Under the pieces are notes generated by a model, which did no database searches, was not told where the DNA came from, and saw only the letters and a list, made by a program, of their open reading frames with translations. Source: Aureliella helgolandensis (GTDB taxonomy: Bacteria; Planctomycetota; Planctomycetia; Pirellulales; Pirellulaceae). From it: DNA of 64,000 nt. Positions 8,743 to 18,026 of the stretch are shown one piece after another. The DNA is taken from assembly GCF_007752135.1 (NCBI RefSeq), contig NZ_CP036298.1, forward strand, positions 7,370,501 through 7,434,500, written 5' to 3'. Position numbers and translations under genes: made by a program. How positions within the stretch are numbered: the stretch's first letter is position 1; every line of letters begins with the position of its first letter.

Positions 8743-11700
8743 TACAGCCCCCCTTCAGACGCTGCGCCGCCCACAGACGGAGCGGTAGGAATGGGTAGAG
8801 CCAAGACGGCCCCTTCATCGCTGCCAACCAAAAATCCGGAAGACTGAGCAATCGGGGCTGACGTGAATGCTTGCCGTGCATCGGAACTCCCCAGCACGTC
8901 ACCTTGCGTCGGATCGACCAACCACAACCCACCGGCCTGCGTTGCCAACACGAGTTGCCCTTCAGAAGTAAAGGGAGGGGCGACCAATGTCGAATTCGAG
9001 AAATCAAGTTTCCATCGCTGTGTCCCGTCCACATTTACGCAGACGATGGCAGAGTCAGTTTGCACGAGGCAGCCGTCTTCGATGGGAAACGGTCCAGCCA
9101 CACGCCGTCCGAGCAGAGCCAGTGAAGCTCCCTCCTTCAAGCTGGCAGCATCAAAAAACTGCAGCAGGTCTCCCGCTCCCGACGCCTCAACCGCACAAAC
9201 TTGATCTCCCATGACGCACAGTGGCCCCTCTAGCAAATTTTCGAGAGTTACTTCGGTCAAGGGACGCAAGGCATCTCCAGCGCTCAATCGCACCAATTGC
9301 CCTTGGTCACTAGCGATCACAAAGGTCTGTGAGTCGGCTAGGTAGACGGGAGTATTCCACTGCACTTTTTGATTTGGCTCCAAGGTCACTTGGTAGGGGC
9401 TGGCTGCATGAGCTCCAGTGTTGGGATCGATCACGACGAATTGCCCATTGTCCAGACCGACAGCAAAATTGTCGCCGACTGCCACAGCACCGCTGCTGGG
9501 TGCACCGCTGCCAAAATTGGCGGAGAAGAGCTTCAATTTAGTGCCAGCGGGCGAATAGAGTGCCAGCTGCCCCGGCTTTGAGCGGTTGAACAAGATGGTC
9601 CTGCCGTCGGACAACACCACCGGTGCCGAAAAATCTAGCGACGGCTTGCCATCGCCTGGATTCGTGTCGGGCGAATTCACCAGACGCTGCCCATCAAACG
9701 CATAGTAAGCCCCTTCCGAATTCACGATATCAAACTTCCCTGGGGCGGGTGCCGCAATGAGGGTCACCGGAACGCCCAGATCATTCTCCCACACCGGTTC
9801 GCCGGTATTGGCCTGCACCGCCGAAACCCGCACTCCGCGGTTTCCTCGCAAGCGTCGCGTGTGCACGATAATGTCGTCGAATTTCTGGGGCGGCCCCGTA
9901 AAGGTATCGCCGTCATTCTTAATCCATGCACGCTTGAGTTTCTGCAGAGCGGGCTGCAATTCAAAACCTGTAAAGCGTGAATCGGCAACCCAAATCTTAT
10001 TGCTGTCGGTGAGGAGCCAAGAGGATTGCGGACGGTAGTTGCTTTTGGGAACACTCGCCAGCGAACTGACCTTCTGGGTCTTAGCAGAGGGTTCAATATC
10101 GAGGACGATGCACTCTCCCAAGTCGGACAGGACGACGAGGCGACGTCCATCGATCTGAGGAGCAACGACAATATTCCCGCTCACGGCAAATGGTGTTTGA
10201 CTCTCTTTTACGATAAGCCCGGCGTCATCCAGTTCAAACACGCGTACCTGTGCTGAATCGCTGCCACCATTTTCAAATACAAACAGTTGTCCCAGCAGAA
10301 CAACTGGCGGCACGACAATAGCCCCGGCCTGGTTGTCTAAGTAGTAAACCTGCTGACAACTTCCATCTTTGCGGGAGATGACATACAGATTGCTGTGTTC
10401 TGCGGGCAAGTACAAATTAGATTTGCCGCGCGCTACTCCCGGAGAAGCTGGGACGCCTTGAGGTAGTTTGATCGCCCACTTCGTCTGCCCCCCGACACTA
10501 TCTAGACTCAAGAGTGAACCGTCGTATGTTGCGACAAATAGATCCTCATCCTCCACCACGGGCACATGCACCGGATGCCCAAGTTCAGCCGACCACACAA
10601 TCTCGCCCGATTTCCCCTCCAACCGAGAGACGAGTCCCTGCTCAGGGTCGCAGAGCATCACGTCGCTTTCTTTACTTGGACTAAGCCGGACGGGATCGCT
10701 TTTGAAATCGCTTCCCACAAACTTACGCCACCGCACTTCGCCAGTTTCACCATCGAGCGCATAGACGGAGCCTTTAACCTTCACGTACACGATCCGACCG
10801 GCAAGCTCGGCGGCTGGACCACCACTTCGATTGGCCAGCACGATCCGGCCGCCGCTTTCGGGTTCAATTCCAGCTGTCGACAGCTTGGGATTCAATGAAC
10901 TCGTGGTCACCAATGATTGCTGAATTTCCGATGCCTTCTGAACGCGTTCCATCAGCCCTGCATTGGTTAGGAGCAGGGGGTAGGTCCGAGTCAATTCCTT
11001 CCTCAGTTGGTAGGCGCCCAGTACATCCTTGGCAGCTAGTTTTTCATCGATAGCTTGCAGCGCACTGGCGAGTTCCTCATCGCGATTGATCTCTCGCAGA
11101 ATGCGTTTGCGGTCTTCGTGGATGCGCAACAAAGTCGGTGCTTGCTGATCTCGTTGAGCGTTGCCGACGAATAGAGGATTTTCGATCATCTCCAACAGCT
11201 TGCCCATCTGGTCCATCAGATCCTTTCGAGCCGCAGTCTCTTCGGTTCGATCGGCCCGTTCATTGAACTTGGTGGCTAGTCCCACTAGCGAGCCAGCCAG
11301 ATCCGATTGCTGATCGCGCATGGCGGGTTCATTGGCAACTTGCGGCAAAACGGCCTGAGCCGTCGTGAGGCCGATGACGGGATCGGGGGCCCCTTCCGCA
11401 TCTTTACGCACCGCGGCTAGCGCGGCCCGCACGCGCGCATACGAGACATTTTCGTTCGTCGTGAAAACGTCTGCAAATTCCTGATACATCTTGGCTGCCT
11501 GGTCGTACGAACGCTGTTCGTAAGCGTCGTCAGCTCGCTGCAGGTTCTTCTCGGCGTTGCCTCTCCAAAAATGCCGCACCAGAAAGAAGCCAGCCACGCA
11601 AACGAGTGCGAGTGCCAGTCCAACTCCCAGGACGCGAAAGGAATCATACGGATTCGCAGCAGAGGCGGCAGGTCGTTTTACAACAGCCTTGCTACGCGGG

Positions 11701-12206
11701 GGCGTACTCTTCCGATCGGCATGAGCGGACTTGCTTTTCTTGGGGGTGGACACCTCAACCGCTTCCACCACTTCAACGACCTCGACGGCATCCACCAGCC
11801 CAACAGGATCGGCAACTTCCTGCCCATCGTTCACCTCTTCGACATCGCCAGCGGCAACATCAATCGGTTCATCTTCGTCGTCCACAAACACCGCTGCCAC
11901 ATTGGAGGCAGCCGACGCATCGGGCTGCTCATTGTCCGCAGGAGCGAACCCCAACTCCTCATCGACCGATTCCGACGCTTCGCTAGATTCGGCATCTTGT
12001 GCTCCATTATCACGGATTTGCGTGACTAACTTCGTCGCTTGAAATTTCGTTAAATGCCCGTTGTCGACCAGCAGTTTGGCCAACAACTCAGGAGTCAACT
12101 TCGTGCGACTTTCCCTAACCTGCCTGTACAACTCCTCAATGATTTCAGGAGCGAGTAACTGCTGTGAGTCGAGCAATTCTATGAATTGTTGCGCCTGCTT
12201 TTGCAT
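8742..12206 (-). CDS. Membrane-anchored PQQ-like beta-propeller protein
   Basis: About 1154 residues from the ATG at 12206; an in-frame TTG three codons upstream is possible. The N-terminus (residues 1-60) is helical (QQFIELLDSQQLLAPEIIEEL). An acidic, low-complexity linker runs to about 170, then one transmembrane segment (LGVGLALALVCVAGFFLV). A helical region with TPR character follows (RADDAYEQRSYDQAAKMYQEF), and from about residue 470 PQQ/quinoprotein-type propeller blades (VYALDGETGEVRW; LLSLDSVGGQTKWAI; VVIDPNTGAHAAS). It therefore sits in the inner membrane with the propeller outside the cytoplasm. There is no sign of a bound cofactor, so the propeller probably serves as a scaffold, as in BamB-like proteins. 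Confidence 0.82.
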   Translation of the reverse strand: MQKQAQQFIELLDSQQLLAPEIIEELYRQVRESRTKLTPELLAKLLVDNGHLTKFQATKLVTQIRDNGAQDAESSEASESVDEELGFAPADNEQPDASAASNVAAVFVDDEDEPIDVAAGDVEEVNDGQEVADPVGLVDAVEVVEVVEAVEVSTPKKSKSAHADRKSTPPRSKAVVKRPAASAANPYDSFRVLGVGLALALVCVAGFFLVRHFWRGNAEKNLQRADDAYEQRSYDQAAKMYQEFADVFTTNENVSYARVRAALAAVRKDAEGAPDPVIGLTTAQAVLPQVANEPAMRDQQSDLAGSLVGLATKFNERADRTEETAARKDLMDQMGKLLEMIENPLFVGNAQRDQQAPTLLRIHEDRKRILREINRDEELASALQAIDEKLAAKDVLGAYQLRKELTRTYPLLLTNAGLMERVQKASEIQQSLVTTSSLNPKLSTAGIEPESGGRIVLANRSGGPAAELAGRIVYVKVKGSVYALDGETGEVRWRKFVGSDFKSDPVRLSPSKESDVMLCDPEQGLVSRLEGKSGEIVWSAELGHPVHVPVVEDEDLFVATYDGSLLSLDSVGGQTKWAIKLPQGVPASPGVARGKSNLYLPAEHSNLYVISRKDGSCQQVYYLDNQAGAIVVPPVVLLGQLFVFENGGSDSAQVRVFELDDAGLIVKESQTPFAVSGNIVVAPQIDGRRLVVLSDLGECIVLDIEPSAKTQKVSSLASVPKSNYRPQSSWLLTDSNKIWVADSRFTGFELQPALQKLKRAWIKNDGDTFTGPPQKFDDIIVHTRRLRGNRGVRVSAVQANTGEPVWENDLGVPVTLIAAPAPGKFDIVNSEGAYYAFDGQRLVNSPDTNPGDGKPSLDFSAPVVLSDGRTILFNRSKPGQLALYSPAGTKLKLFSANFGSGAPSSGAVAVGDNFAVGLDNGQFVVIDPNTGAHAASPYQVTLEPNQKVQWNTPVYLADSQTFVIASDQGQLVRLSAGDALRPLTEVTLENLLEGPLCVMGDQVCAVEASGAGDLLQFFDAASLKEGASLALLGRRVAGPFPIEDGCLVQTDSAIVCVNVDGTQRWKLDFSNSTLVAPPFTSEGQLVLATQAGGLWLVDPTQGDVLGSSDARQAFTSAPIAQSSGFLVGSDEGAVLALPIPTAPSVGGAASEGGL

Positions 12207-12251
12207 CGATACCAACGTCTATTTGAGAGAGATCTGTTTATAAGTTGCTGC

Positions 12252-12995
12252 TTAGTCAAATTGCTCGACGGTGCTTACTTCAAAGTTTGCAAATTGAGCC
12301 TCGCGTCCGGCATCCAAGGCAGCAATCACCGCTCCGTGAATGCAATCTTCATGCGCTTGAATCACCAGCTTGACCGGCTGGCTTCCAGGCGTTCCGCCAG
12401 AGTGCGCCTCGTTTAGGGCAACGATCAAATCCTGCTTACTGCCACAAATCCGGTCCCAATCAGGAGTAATAATATTGTAGGCGTTGAATTCATCGACTTG
12501 CACCGTTACCAGATCCTGTTGATCTTCTGGATCTGGAGTCACTTGCGTGCTCGGGTCTTCGGCGCGCGGTGGAGGGCGTGGAATGCTCTTTTGTACGCTA
12601 AAGGAAGCGGTAATCATAAAGAAGATCAGCAGCAGAAAGGTTACGTCGACCATCGGCGTCATATCCATATCCTCCCCCGCAGGAGGCTTGGGACGAACAA
12701 AGTTTGCCGAGTTGGCGGCCAGCGCACGCTCTTCGGCTGCCATGCGATGCTCAATGCTCTCCGCCGACTCAACTTCCTCAACGACCGACGCGGTCGTCGT
12801 CTGCTTCATAACCGTAGCGAGTGCAGCCAGCTGACGCTTATGCTCAGCTCGCTCCCGCTGCTCTTCATCGATCTGTGCTTGAGAGGGCAATTGCACCGGC
12901 GCACCGCAAGCTGGACAGGCGATCTCGCGTCCCAGCAAACGCGGATTTGCCGCCTTAACAGCCTTACAAGCAGGACATTGAAATCGAAGCGCCAT
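12252..12995 (-). CDS. ExbD/TolR-family protein with N-terminal zinc ribbon
   Basis: 247 residues. Residues 1-38 form a two-knuckle zinc ribbon (FQCPACKAV...IACPACGAPVQL) in the cytoplasm. A charged helical linker follows, then the ExbD core: MDMTPMVDVTFLLLIFFMITASF with the conserved Asp of the proton path in the single membrane helix, and a periplasmic domain. ExbD normally pairs with ExbB to couple the proton gradient to an outer-membrane or periplasmic partner. The zinc ribbon is not part of classic ExbD. It sits between another ExbD and the propeller gene on the same strand. Confidence 0.88.
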   Translation of the reverse strand: MALRFQCPACKAVKAANPRLLGREIACPACGAPVQLPSQAQIDEEQRERAEHKRQLAALATVMKQTTTASVVEEVESAESIEHRMAAEERALAANSANFVRPKPPAGEDMDMTPMVDVTFLLLIFFMITASFSVQKSIPRPPPRAEDPSTQVTPDPEDQQDLVTVQVDEFNAYNIITPDWDRICGSKQDLIVALNEAHSGGTPGSQPVKLVIQAHEDCIHGAVIAALDAGREAQFANFEVSTVEQFD

Positions 12996-13009
12996 TACCG
13001 TTGTTACCC

Positions 13010-13501
13010 TTAGCCTTGTTCCATAACCGCTATGTTGATCATCTGCCCCTCTTCCATCGACTCTCCGATCGCCTCACTAACGCGTCCTATCTCGCCATGC
13101 CGTACCGTCTCCTCGGCGCGAATGATCACATGCTTCTTGCCAGAATCCAATCCCTGCTGAATGTACTCCGCCACTTCCGCGTTCTGCTGTTCAATATCAC
13201 TTGAAAAGGGTGTGCCATCGGACTTCTGAACCTCAGCCTCATCTCCTGTTCCACGCTTCATAATGACGATCACCGACTCTTTGGGCGACACCAGTGAACC
13301 ATGCTTGGCAGGCGGCAGGGGGACCGCTTGCTCGGCAGTCATTTTTGAGGAGACCAAGAAGAAAATCAGCAATAAGAAGGTAATATCAATCATGGGAGTG
13401 ATATCCAACTCATCGTCGCTCGTCGGTGCGCGAGGCTGTAGGAACTCGGTACTTTCGTCCTGTTCATCATCAACATAGGGTTCTAGAGTCGCGTTGGACA
13501 T
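13010..13501 (-). CDS. ExbD/TolR-family biopolymer transport protein
   Basis: 163 residues. A short acidic N-terminus leads into LDITPMIDITFLLLIFFLVSSKM, the membrane helix with the conserved proton-path Asp. A periplasmic domain follows, ending in the typical pattern KKHVIIRAEETVRHGEIGRVSEAI. Only 14 bases separate it from the zinc-ribbon ExbD downstream. Two dissimilar ExbD proteins next to one ExbB suggest a heteromeric stator. Confidence 0.9.
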   Translation of the reverse strand: MSNATLEPYVDDEQDESTEFLQPRAPTSDDELDITPMIDITFLLLIFFLVSSKMTAEQAVPLPPAKHGSLVSPKESVIVIMKRGTGDEAEVQKSDGTPFSSDIEQQNAEVAEYIQQGLDSGKKHVIIRAEETVRHGEIGRVSEAIGESMEEGQMINIAVMEQG

Positions 13502-13707
13502 TCGATTCCCATAACTAGGATGTAAGACTAATTCGTAGATAAGATGCCGGACCTACGATCCATACCGTTGTCTAGCGATGCGGTGGAAAAAGTAACGGAC
13601 GCCCCAGGACCGCCAGGCCCTCTCGCCGACCAATGCTTGGTGGAGCAAGGAAGCCTCTCAACCGCCTCCAGAGAGAAACGTCGCCGAAGCTCCTAAAGTC
13701 TGGGAAC

Positions 13708-14358
13708 CTAAGCGGATCTCTTTTCTCGACGAGCTAATCCGATGCGAAAGGCTTCCAGGAAACGCGTGACACCCGATCCCACCAATTCTTCCATGTGGCG
13801 GATTCGATTGTTCACGGCATTGAGCGCCATCACCAAGGGGATAGCGATGCTCAGCCCGATGGCAGTGGTATAAAGTGCCACATTAATGTCTTTTGCCAAT
13901 TTCGTGGGCTCAACACTCGCAGCAGACGCCAGCGTCGCAAAGGCGCCAATCATCCCAGTTACCGTACCGAACAAGCCGAGCATCGGAGCGGTCTTCACCA
14001 CCGTGGTGACCCAGCTAATATTGTTTTCTAATTCAGCCAACACGTCGCGACGAAAGCGTTCGGTTAGCAATTGCTTCACCTTAGCGTAGCCCAGATGGCG
14101 GTTCTGGACGCCCAAGCTGACTAACATGGCGACAGCTCGAGGATCCCCCTCGCAGGCCTCTTCGACCGCCTCGAAATTGCCGGCCTGCAAGTCGGCTTCG
14201 ATAGAATCCAAGAATGCATCCTGCTCTTCCTCCGTCTTGAACCACTTCTGCCCAACTCGCGTCCATACGAGCAAGCAACAGTAGGCGCCAAACAGAGCAA
14301 CGGCAGCCAACGCACAATAGTCAGCGAGTCCAATCCAATCGTAGACAGTCTGCGGCAT
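13708..14358 (-). CDS. MotA/TolQ/ExbB proton channel family protein
   Basis: 216 residues with three membrane helices: near residues 10-32, near 118-145 and near 160-185. The MotA/TolQ/ExbB signature is clear (TAPMLGLFGTVTGMIGAF, and VALYTTAIGLSIAIPLVMALN). The protein would form the pentameric inner-membrane channel that, with ExbD, converts proton flow into mechanical work on a partner protein. The 206-bp gap to ExbD holds no gene. It is clustered with two ExbD genes and a single-pass TonB-like candidate. Confidence 0.92.
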   Translation of the reverse strand: MPQTVYDWIGLADYCALAAVALFGAYCCLLVWTRVGQKWFKTEEEQDAFLDSIEADLQAGNFEAVEEACEGDPRAVAMLVSLGVQNRHLGYAKVKQLLTERFRRDVLAELENNISWVTTVVKTAPMLGLFGTVTGMIGAFATLASAASVEPTKLAKDINVALYTTAIGLSIAIPLVMALNAVNNRIRHMEELVGSGVTRFLEAFRIGLARREKRSA

Positions 14359-14763
14359 CGAGGCATATCCCTATGGGGCTGATTGATAATCTTCTTAGAA
14401 AAGCTTCGTGCGCCTTCAACGAAAAGTCCCAAGTCAAGCATGGCGCAAGCGGCTTGATTCGGTTCGTAACCTGCCGCATAACGGCTTTGTTAATCTCTTT
14501 ACCCTCAGAACACTTAACGCTCAAACCACCCCCAAACGCTCTCCGCAACAGGTACCACCCCTGCCTTGCTTACGCGGCAGGCTGCGATCTCCACGAATCG
14601 CACAGCTTCGAGCAAGGTGTGGTGCCGAAATCCAATGAGGTGTCTTAGCGTACAAACCGCAAGGGCCGAATTTCCATAATAACCTCGCTGCCTTACTAGC
14701 GGGACTCTGAGCACTCGGAATTGCGGATGATTTCCAGCAAACCCTTCCCTTGCCCGTGCGATT
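14359..14763. other. Intergenic spacer upstream of the ExbB gene
   Basis: About 400 bases without a credible gene. It contains a short sequence, CCTTGCTTACGCGGCAGGCTGCGATCTCC-like around 14569-14597, resembling the closing motif of the dispersed 114-bp repeat. It probably carries the promoter of the exbB-exbD part of the cluster. Confidence 0.4.
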
Positions 14764-15693
14764 CTATTCTTTGGGAGTCCGATAGCGTTGCTCGATCACG
14801 ACGAACTCGTAGCCACCGCCGGCGGCAGGTCGTGATTCAAAAATAGTCTTGGCCACCTGCTTAATGGTGGTCTTCCCCTTGTCGAGAAAGTAGCGTTTCT
14901 CCGCCTGCTCCAATGCTCCCTCTAGCGATTTGGGAATGAACTTGAGAATCTGCCGACCTTGAGTGCGCACCCCCGCCGTCTCTAACAATTGGCGATCAAA
15001 ATCTTTCAGTGGGTTTTCTTGGCGCCACATAAAATAGAGGCGTCCAGTCTTATTTTCGTCGGCGCTACTGCCAGAGCGACTTTGCGGAGAACCGGTGAAT
15101 CGCGAGGCGTAATCCACCGTCTTGACCCCGCCGCCAATCGAGGCGAGTTCGATCTGGTAGAAGTCGAGCTGCTGAGCGTACGGAGCCTTGCCCTTCGCTA
15201 AGAACTTGAGATCCCAGCGTTCAAACCGCGGCACGATATCATCCCCTTCCCCCAGTGGGCCCGGCGGGCGGCTGTCACCACGCCCCGAACCGCTACTATC
15301 GCTCGCCGAGTCCGAATCGACGGCGTCGAGCGAGGCTGCTACGCTAGTAGCCGCCTCGGTAACCGCCTCCAGCGACTCTTGCAACGTCGGCTCTACCAGC
15401 TCTTCGACCTCCTCGGCTCCGGGAGGTTCAATATCCCGCTCAAATCCTTCAGCATGGTCTCCTCGACCCGCAATCCGCTCCTCTTCAATGATCAGCTCAC
15501 CGGGGCTCCACGTAAAGGTTTGAGTCAACCACACCAGGAGCAGTAGAAAAACGAGCATCCCGAGGACGACCAAGCCTGCCATCAGCAAGCTCGCGACCAT
15601 ATCGACCCGTTGGGTGCGCAGGCCCGTTCCGCCGCGCACTTCACGACTGGGCACCGGCTTCTTCGACTTCCCCTCGTCAACAACACTACTCAT
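14764..15693 (-). CDS. Single-pass membrane protein, possible TonB-like partner of ExbBD
   Basis: About 309 residues from the ATG at 15693; an in-frame TTG at 15714 would overlap the upstream gene. Topology: a short basic cytoplasmic N-terminus, one membrane helix near residues 33-57 (MVASLLMAGLVVLGMLVFLLLLVWL), an acidic Ser/Asp/Glu-rich linker (about 70-150), then a folded C-terminal domain of about 150 residues. That layout is the one TonB and TolA use with ExbBD/TolQR, but no TonB sequence signature is recognised. The role is inferred from topology and position. Confidence 0.7.
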   Translation of the reverse strand: MSSVVDEGKSKKPVPSREVRGGTGLRTQRVDMVASLLMAGLVVLGMLVFLLLLVWLTQTFTWSPGELIIEEERIAGRGDHAEGFERDIEPPGAEEVEELVEPTLQESLEAVTEAATSVAASLDAVDSDSASDSSGSGRGDSRPPGPLGEGDDIVPRFERWDLKFLAKGKAPYAQQLDFYQIELASIGGGVKTVDYASRFTGSPQSRSGSSADENKTGRLYFMWRQENPLKDFDRQLLETAGVRTQGRQILKFIPKSLEGALEQAEKRYFLDKGKTTIKQVAKTIFESRPAAGGGYEFVVIEQRYRTPKE

Positions 15694-15703
15694 GTTCTGC
15701 CCA

Positions 15704-17335
15704 CTACCGGTCAATAAAAATATAGTCTGGCCGCAACCCTAGGTACCAATTCTTCCAGTATGTCTCCGCTGCATCACGCTGCTCGGGAGTCGGCTCACTC
15801 CCCAGCTTGCCAGCGGTCAATTTGCGACTCAACAAACGCAAACTCTCCTCTGCGATCATCGGTACATAGGGATCTGGATCCGACAACGCGAAAATCAACT
15901 CGGGCGCTTGATCCAAGTCGTCACTTCGCCCCAGCAGCTTGGCAGCTACACGGCGGGCACTCGCATCACGGCTCACCAGCAAGCGAGATAATCGGGCCAC
16001 TTGCTCCTTACGCTGCTTGGCATCCGCCGCCAACTGTAGATCCTTGGGGAGCAAACCAACTTCCACCCCAGCCGCTGCCTCTCCTTCTAACATTTCCAAG
16101 AGATTCTGCACACTCGTCTCGGAATCGCTTACGATCCGCTCCCCCACCATCTTGATGGTACTCACGTCATCCGGCAATCGATAACCACCAAAGGTCACGC
16201 CCTCGTCAAGCTGACCGATGGCCTTTTGCGTACTGCGGATGAGAAACAAGATCGCAAAGGCGGTCTCGGTGCGCGATGACGTGAACTGCATTGCCCCACC
16301 GGCACTCCCCCACGATCCATCCTCCCCCTGCATCCGAAGCATGTCTTCCACGCCCGAGTTGTACCAGTCAGGGCTCTTGTTCTGCTTGTTCTCAACGATC
16401 TCCCAAAAGCTTTCATAGCGTTCTTGGGAATAACGCCAGTAGAAAAACCAGGGCCCCGAGTGAGGCACGGTCGCTTGATAGCGTCGCGCGGCGGTCACCA
16501 CCCCCTCGATATCGCCTTTGCTCAGCGAGACTTCTCGCCGCTCTTTCCGAATTTTTTCAATGAGATCCACGCGCACGAATGCCGCCGGGATCCCCTCGGT
16601 GGGCAAGTTCCCCATCTGCCGCTTGCCATAAAATCCGAGCAAGTCCGCACCGATGATCAAGGCGCCGATCCCGGCCGTCGAAAGCGATTTGGTTACCCCT
16701 TCTTGCTTCACCACGCGCCCGTTGCCGAGAACCCCTTGGTAGCCCCAGCCGCCGGAGGGATCCACCGTGGACCGCAGATAGTTAATTGTGTCCTCCACCA
16801 TTTGTACGGGAACCTCCATGCCGACCTGCTGCATCGTCCACAGCGCCAGCACGACGTACTGGACCTGAGAGGTGTCGCCGGTGGGTTTCCCAAGATAGCC
16901 AAAACCACCGTGCGGCTTCTGAACCTGAGCAAACCAGTTAAGTACCGTATCCAATTGCGGCCGGTACTTCGATGCATCTACGCTGGCTAGTAGAATCGCC
17001 GCGACAGATGCCTCGTAGACGATCTTGGATTCCCCACGTTCTCGGTACCCCGGCAGGGACCTCACAATTTCCAGGGCTGCAGCAACTCCGTCCTGCACCA
17101 CGGCCAGCCCCGCATCACCGGTTGCTTTGTAGACGGCATAGCCGGCAATCAATCGAATACCAACCTGGGTATCGTGTACGCCGGGAGTCACCTCCCCCGA
17201 AACGAGATAGGCCACGCCACGATCGACCATCGCCTTCACCTTGGGGTGCTCTGGAGAATACTGCGCACGAACGGCTGCGGACTGGATACAGAACAGGGCG
17301 GTTAGCAGACAGGCCCAAGACTTCCGATTGAACAT
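15704..17335 (-). CDS. Secreted prenyltransferase/squalene-oxidase-type toroid repeat protein
   Basis: 543 residues. A signal peptide (MFNRKSWACLLTALFCIQSAAVRA) precedes alpha/alpha-toroid repeats of the terpene-cyclase/prenyltransferase type with G-G-x-G-Y motifs: PHGGFGYLGKPTGDTSQVQYVVLAL, DPSGGWGYQG, EDGSWGSAGG...TAFAILFL. The last about 120 residues contain HEAT-like repeats (ASARRVAAKLLGR; DPDPYVPMIAEESL). The DXDD catalytic motif of hopene cyclases is not seen, so it is probably a binding or scaffold protein outside the cytoplasm. It is the first gene of the minus-strand cluster. Confidence 0.8.
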   Translation of the reverse strand: MFNRKSWACLLTALFCIQSAAVRAQYSPEHPKVKAMVDRGVAYLVSGEVTPGVHDTQVGIRLIAGYAVYKATGDAGLAVVQDGVAAALEIVRSLPGYRERGESKIVYEASVAAILLASVDASKYRPQLDTVLNWFAQVQKPHGGFGYLGKPTGDTSQVQYVVLALWTMQQVGMEVPVQMVEDTINYLRSTVDPSGGWGYQGVLGNGRVVKQEGVTKSLSTAGIGALIIGADLLGFYGKRQMGNLPTEGIPAAFVRVDLIEKIRKERREVSLSKGDIEGVVTAARRYQATVPHSGPWFFYWRYSQERYESFWEIVENKQNKSPDWYNSGVEDMLRMQGEDGSWGSAGGAMQFTSSRTETAFAILFLIRSTQKAIGQLDEGVTFGGYRLPDDVSTIKMVGERIVSDSETSVQNLLEMLEGEAAAGVEVGLLPKDLQLAADAKQRKEQVARLSRLLVSRDASARRVAAKLLGRSDDLDQAPELIFALSDPDPYVPMIAEESLRLLSRKLTAGKLGSEPTPEQRDAAETYWKNWYLGLRPDYIFIDR

Positions 17336-17833
17336 TTACCCCAGACTCCAATACAGACCAATCTCCTCGGGCAACTCCAACCTTCCAAGATCGAACTGCC
17401 GGGCAGGAACGCAGGCCCCCCCAAGTAAATAAGGCACCTGTGCCCGTCCGCCAGTATAATAGGCTCACCAGCCCTTGTCCCGCTAAAGGCAAGACTCTCA
17501 AGCCAAACAATCGCAAAACCCAGACTCGATCACGGCCGGTCCTTAACAATAACAATGCCGTCATCCGCCATAGGCGATAGGAACCCGGAGTCCAGGAACG
17601 TCCTGGCACGCTGGCGCGTCCAGGGACTTAGGTAGGCTCCCCCATCCTTAGTCCGAATTATACGCATCATGCAAATCACCTGGACAACCCGAGCAACCGC
17701 AGCCGAGGAGAGCAATTTCGATTTCCGCAGACGGGAATTCGGCATGTGTAGTTGACAGAGTGACCGATGAGAAATAGCATTCTTGCATCGTCAGCAAGGG
17801 GCCGCTTTGGCGGCACCCCTGCCAGATGAGGTT
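17336..17833. other. Spacer between the secreted-protein cluster and tRNA-Phe
   Basis: About 500 bases with no credible gene. The left part should hold the promoter of the minus-strand cluster; a TATTATACT string on the minus strand near 17452-17461 is a weak -10 candidate. The right part holds the tRNA promoter described separately. Confidence 0.4.
17752..17780 (+). promoter_or_regulatory. Probable promoter of tRNA-Phe
   Basis: TTGACA (17752-17757), a 17-base spacer, then TAGCAT (17775-17780). This is a perfect -35 box and a four-of-six -10 box, about 54 bases before the tRNA. Confidence 0.6.
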
Positions 17834-17906
<73 letters not shown>

Positions 17907-18026
17907 CTTGCCTTTTTATCAAGCGATTCGTTGACCAAACGTAACCTCAGAGCCTTCTGAGAGCGCTGCTTTTTAACTTCCGAATTTCGGTAATTACCGG
18001 ATTTGGCATTTGAAAGGAGCGTTACC

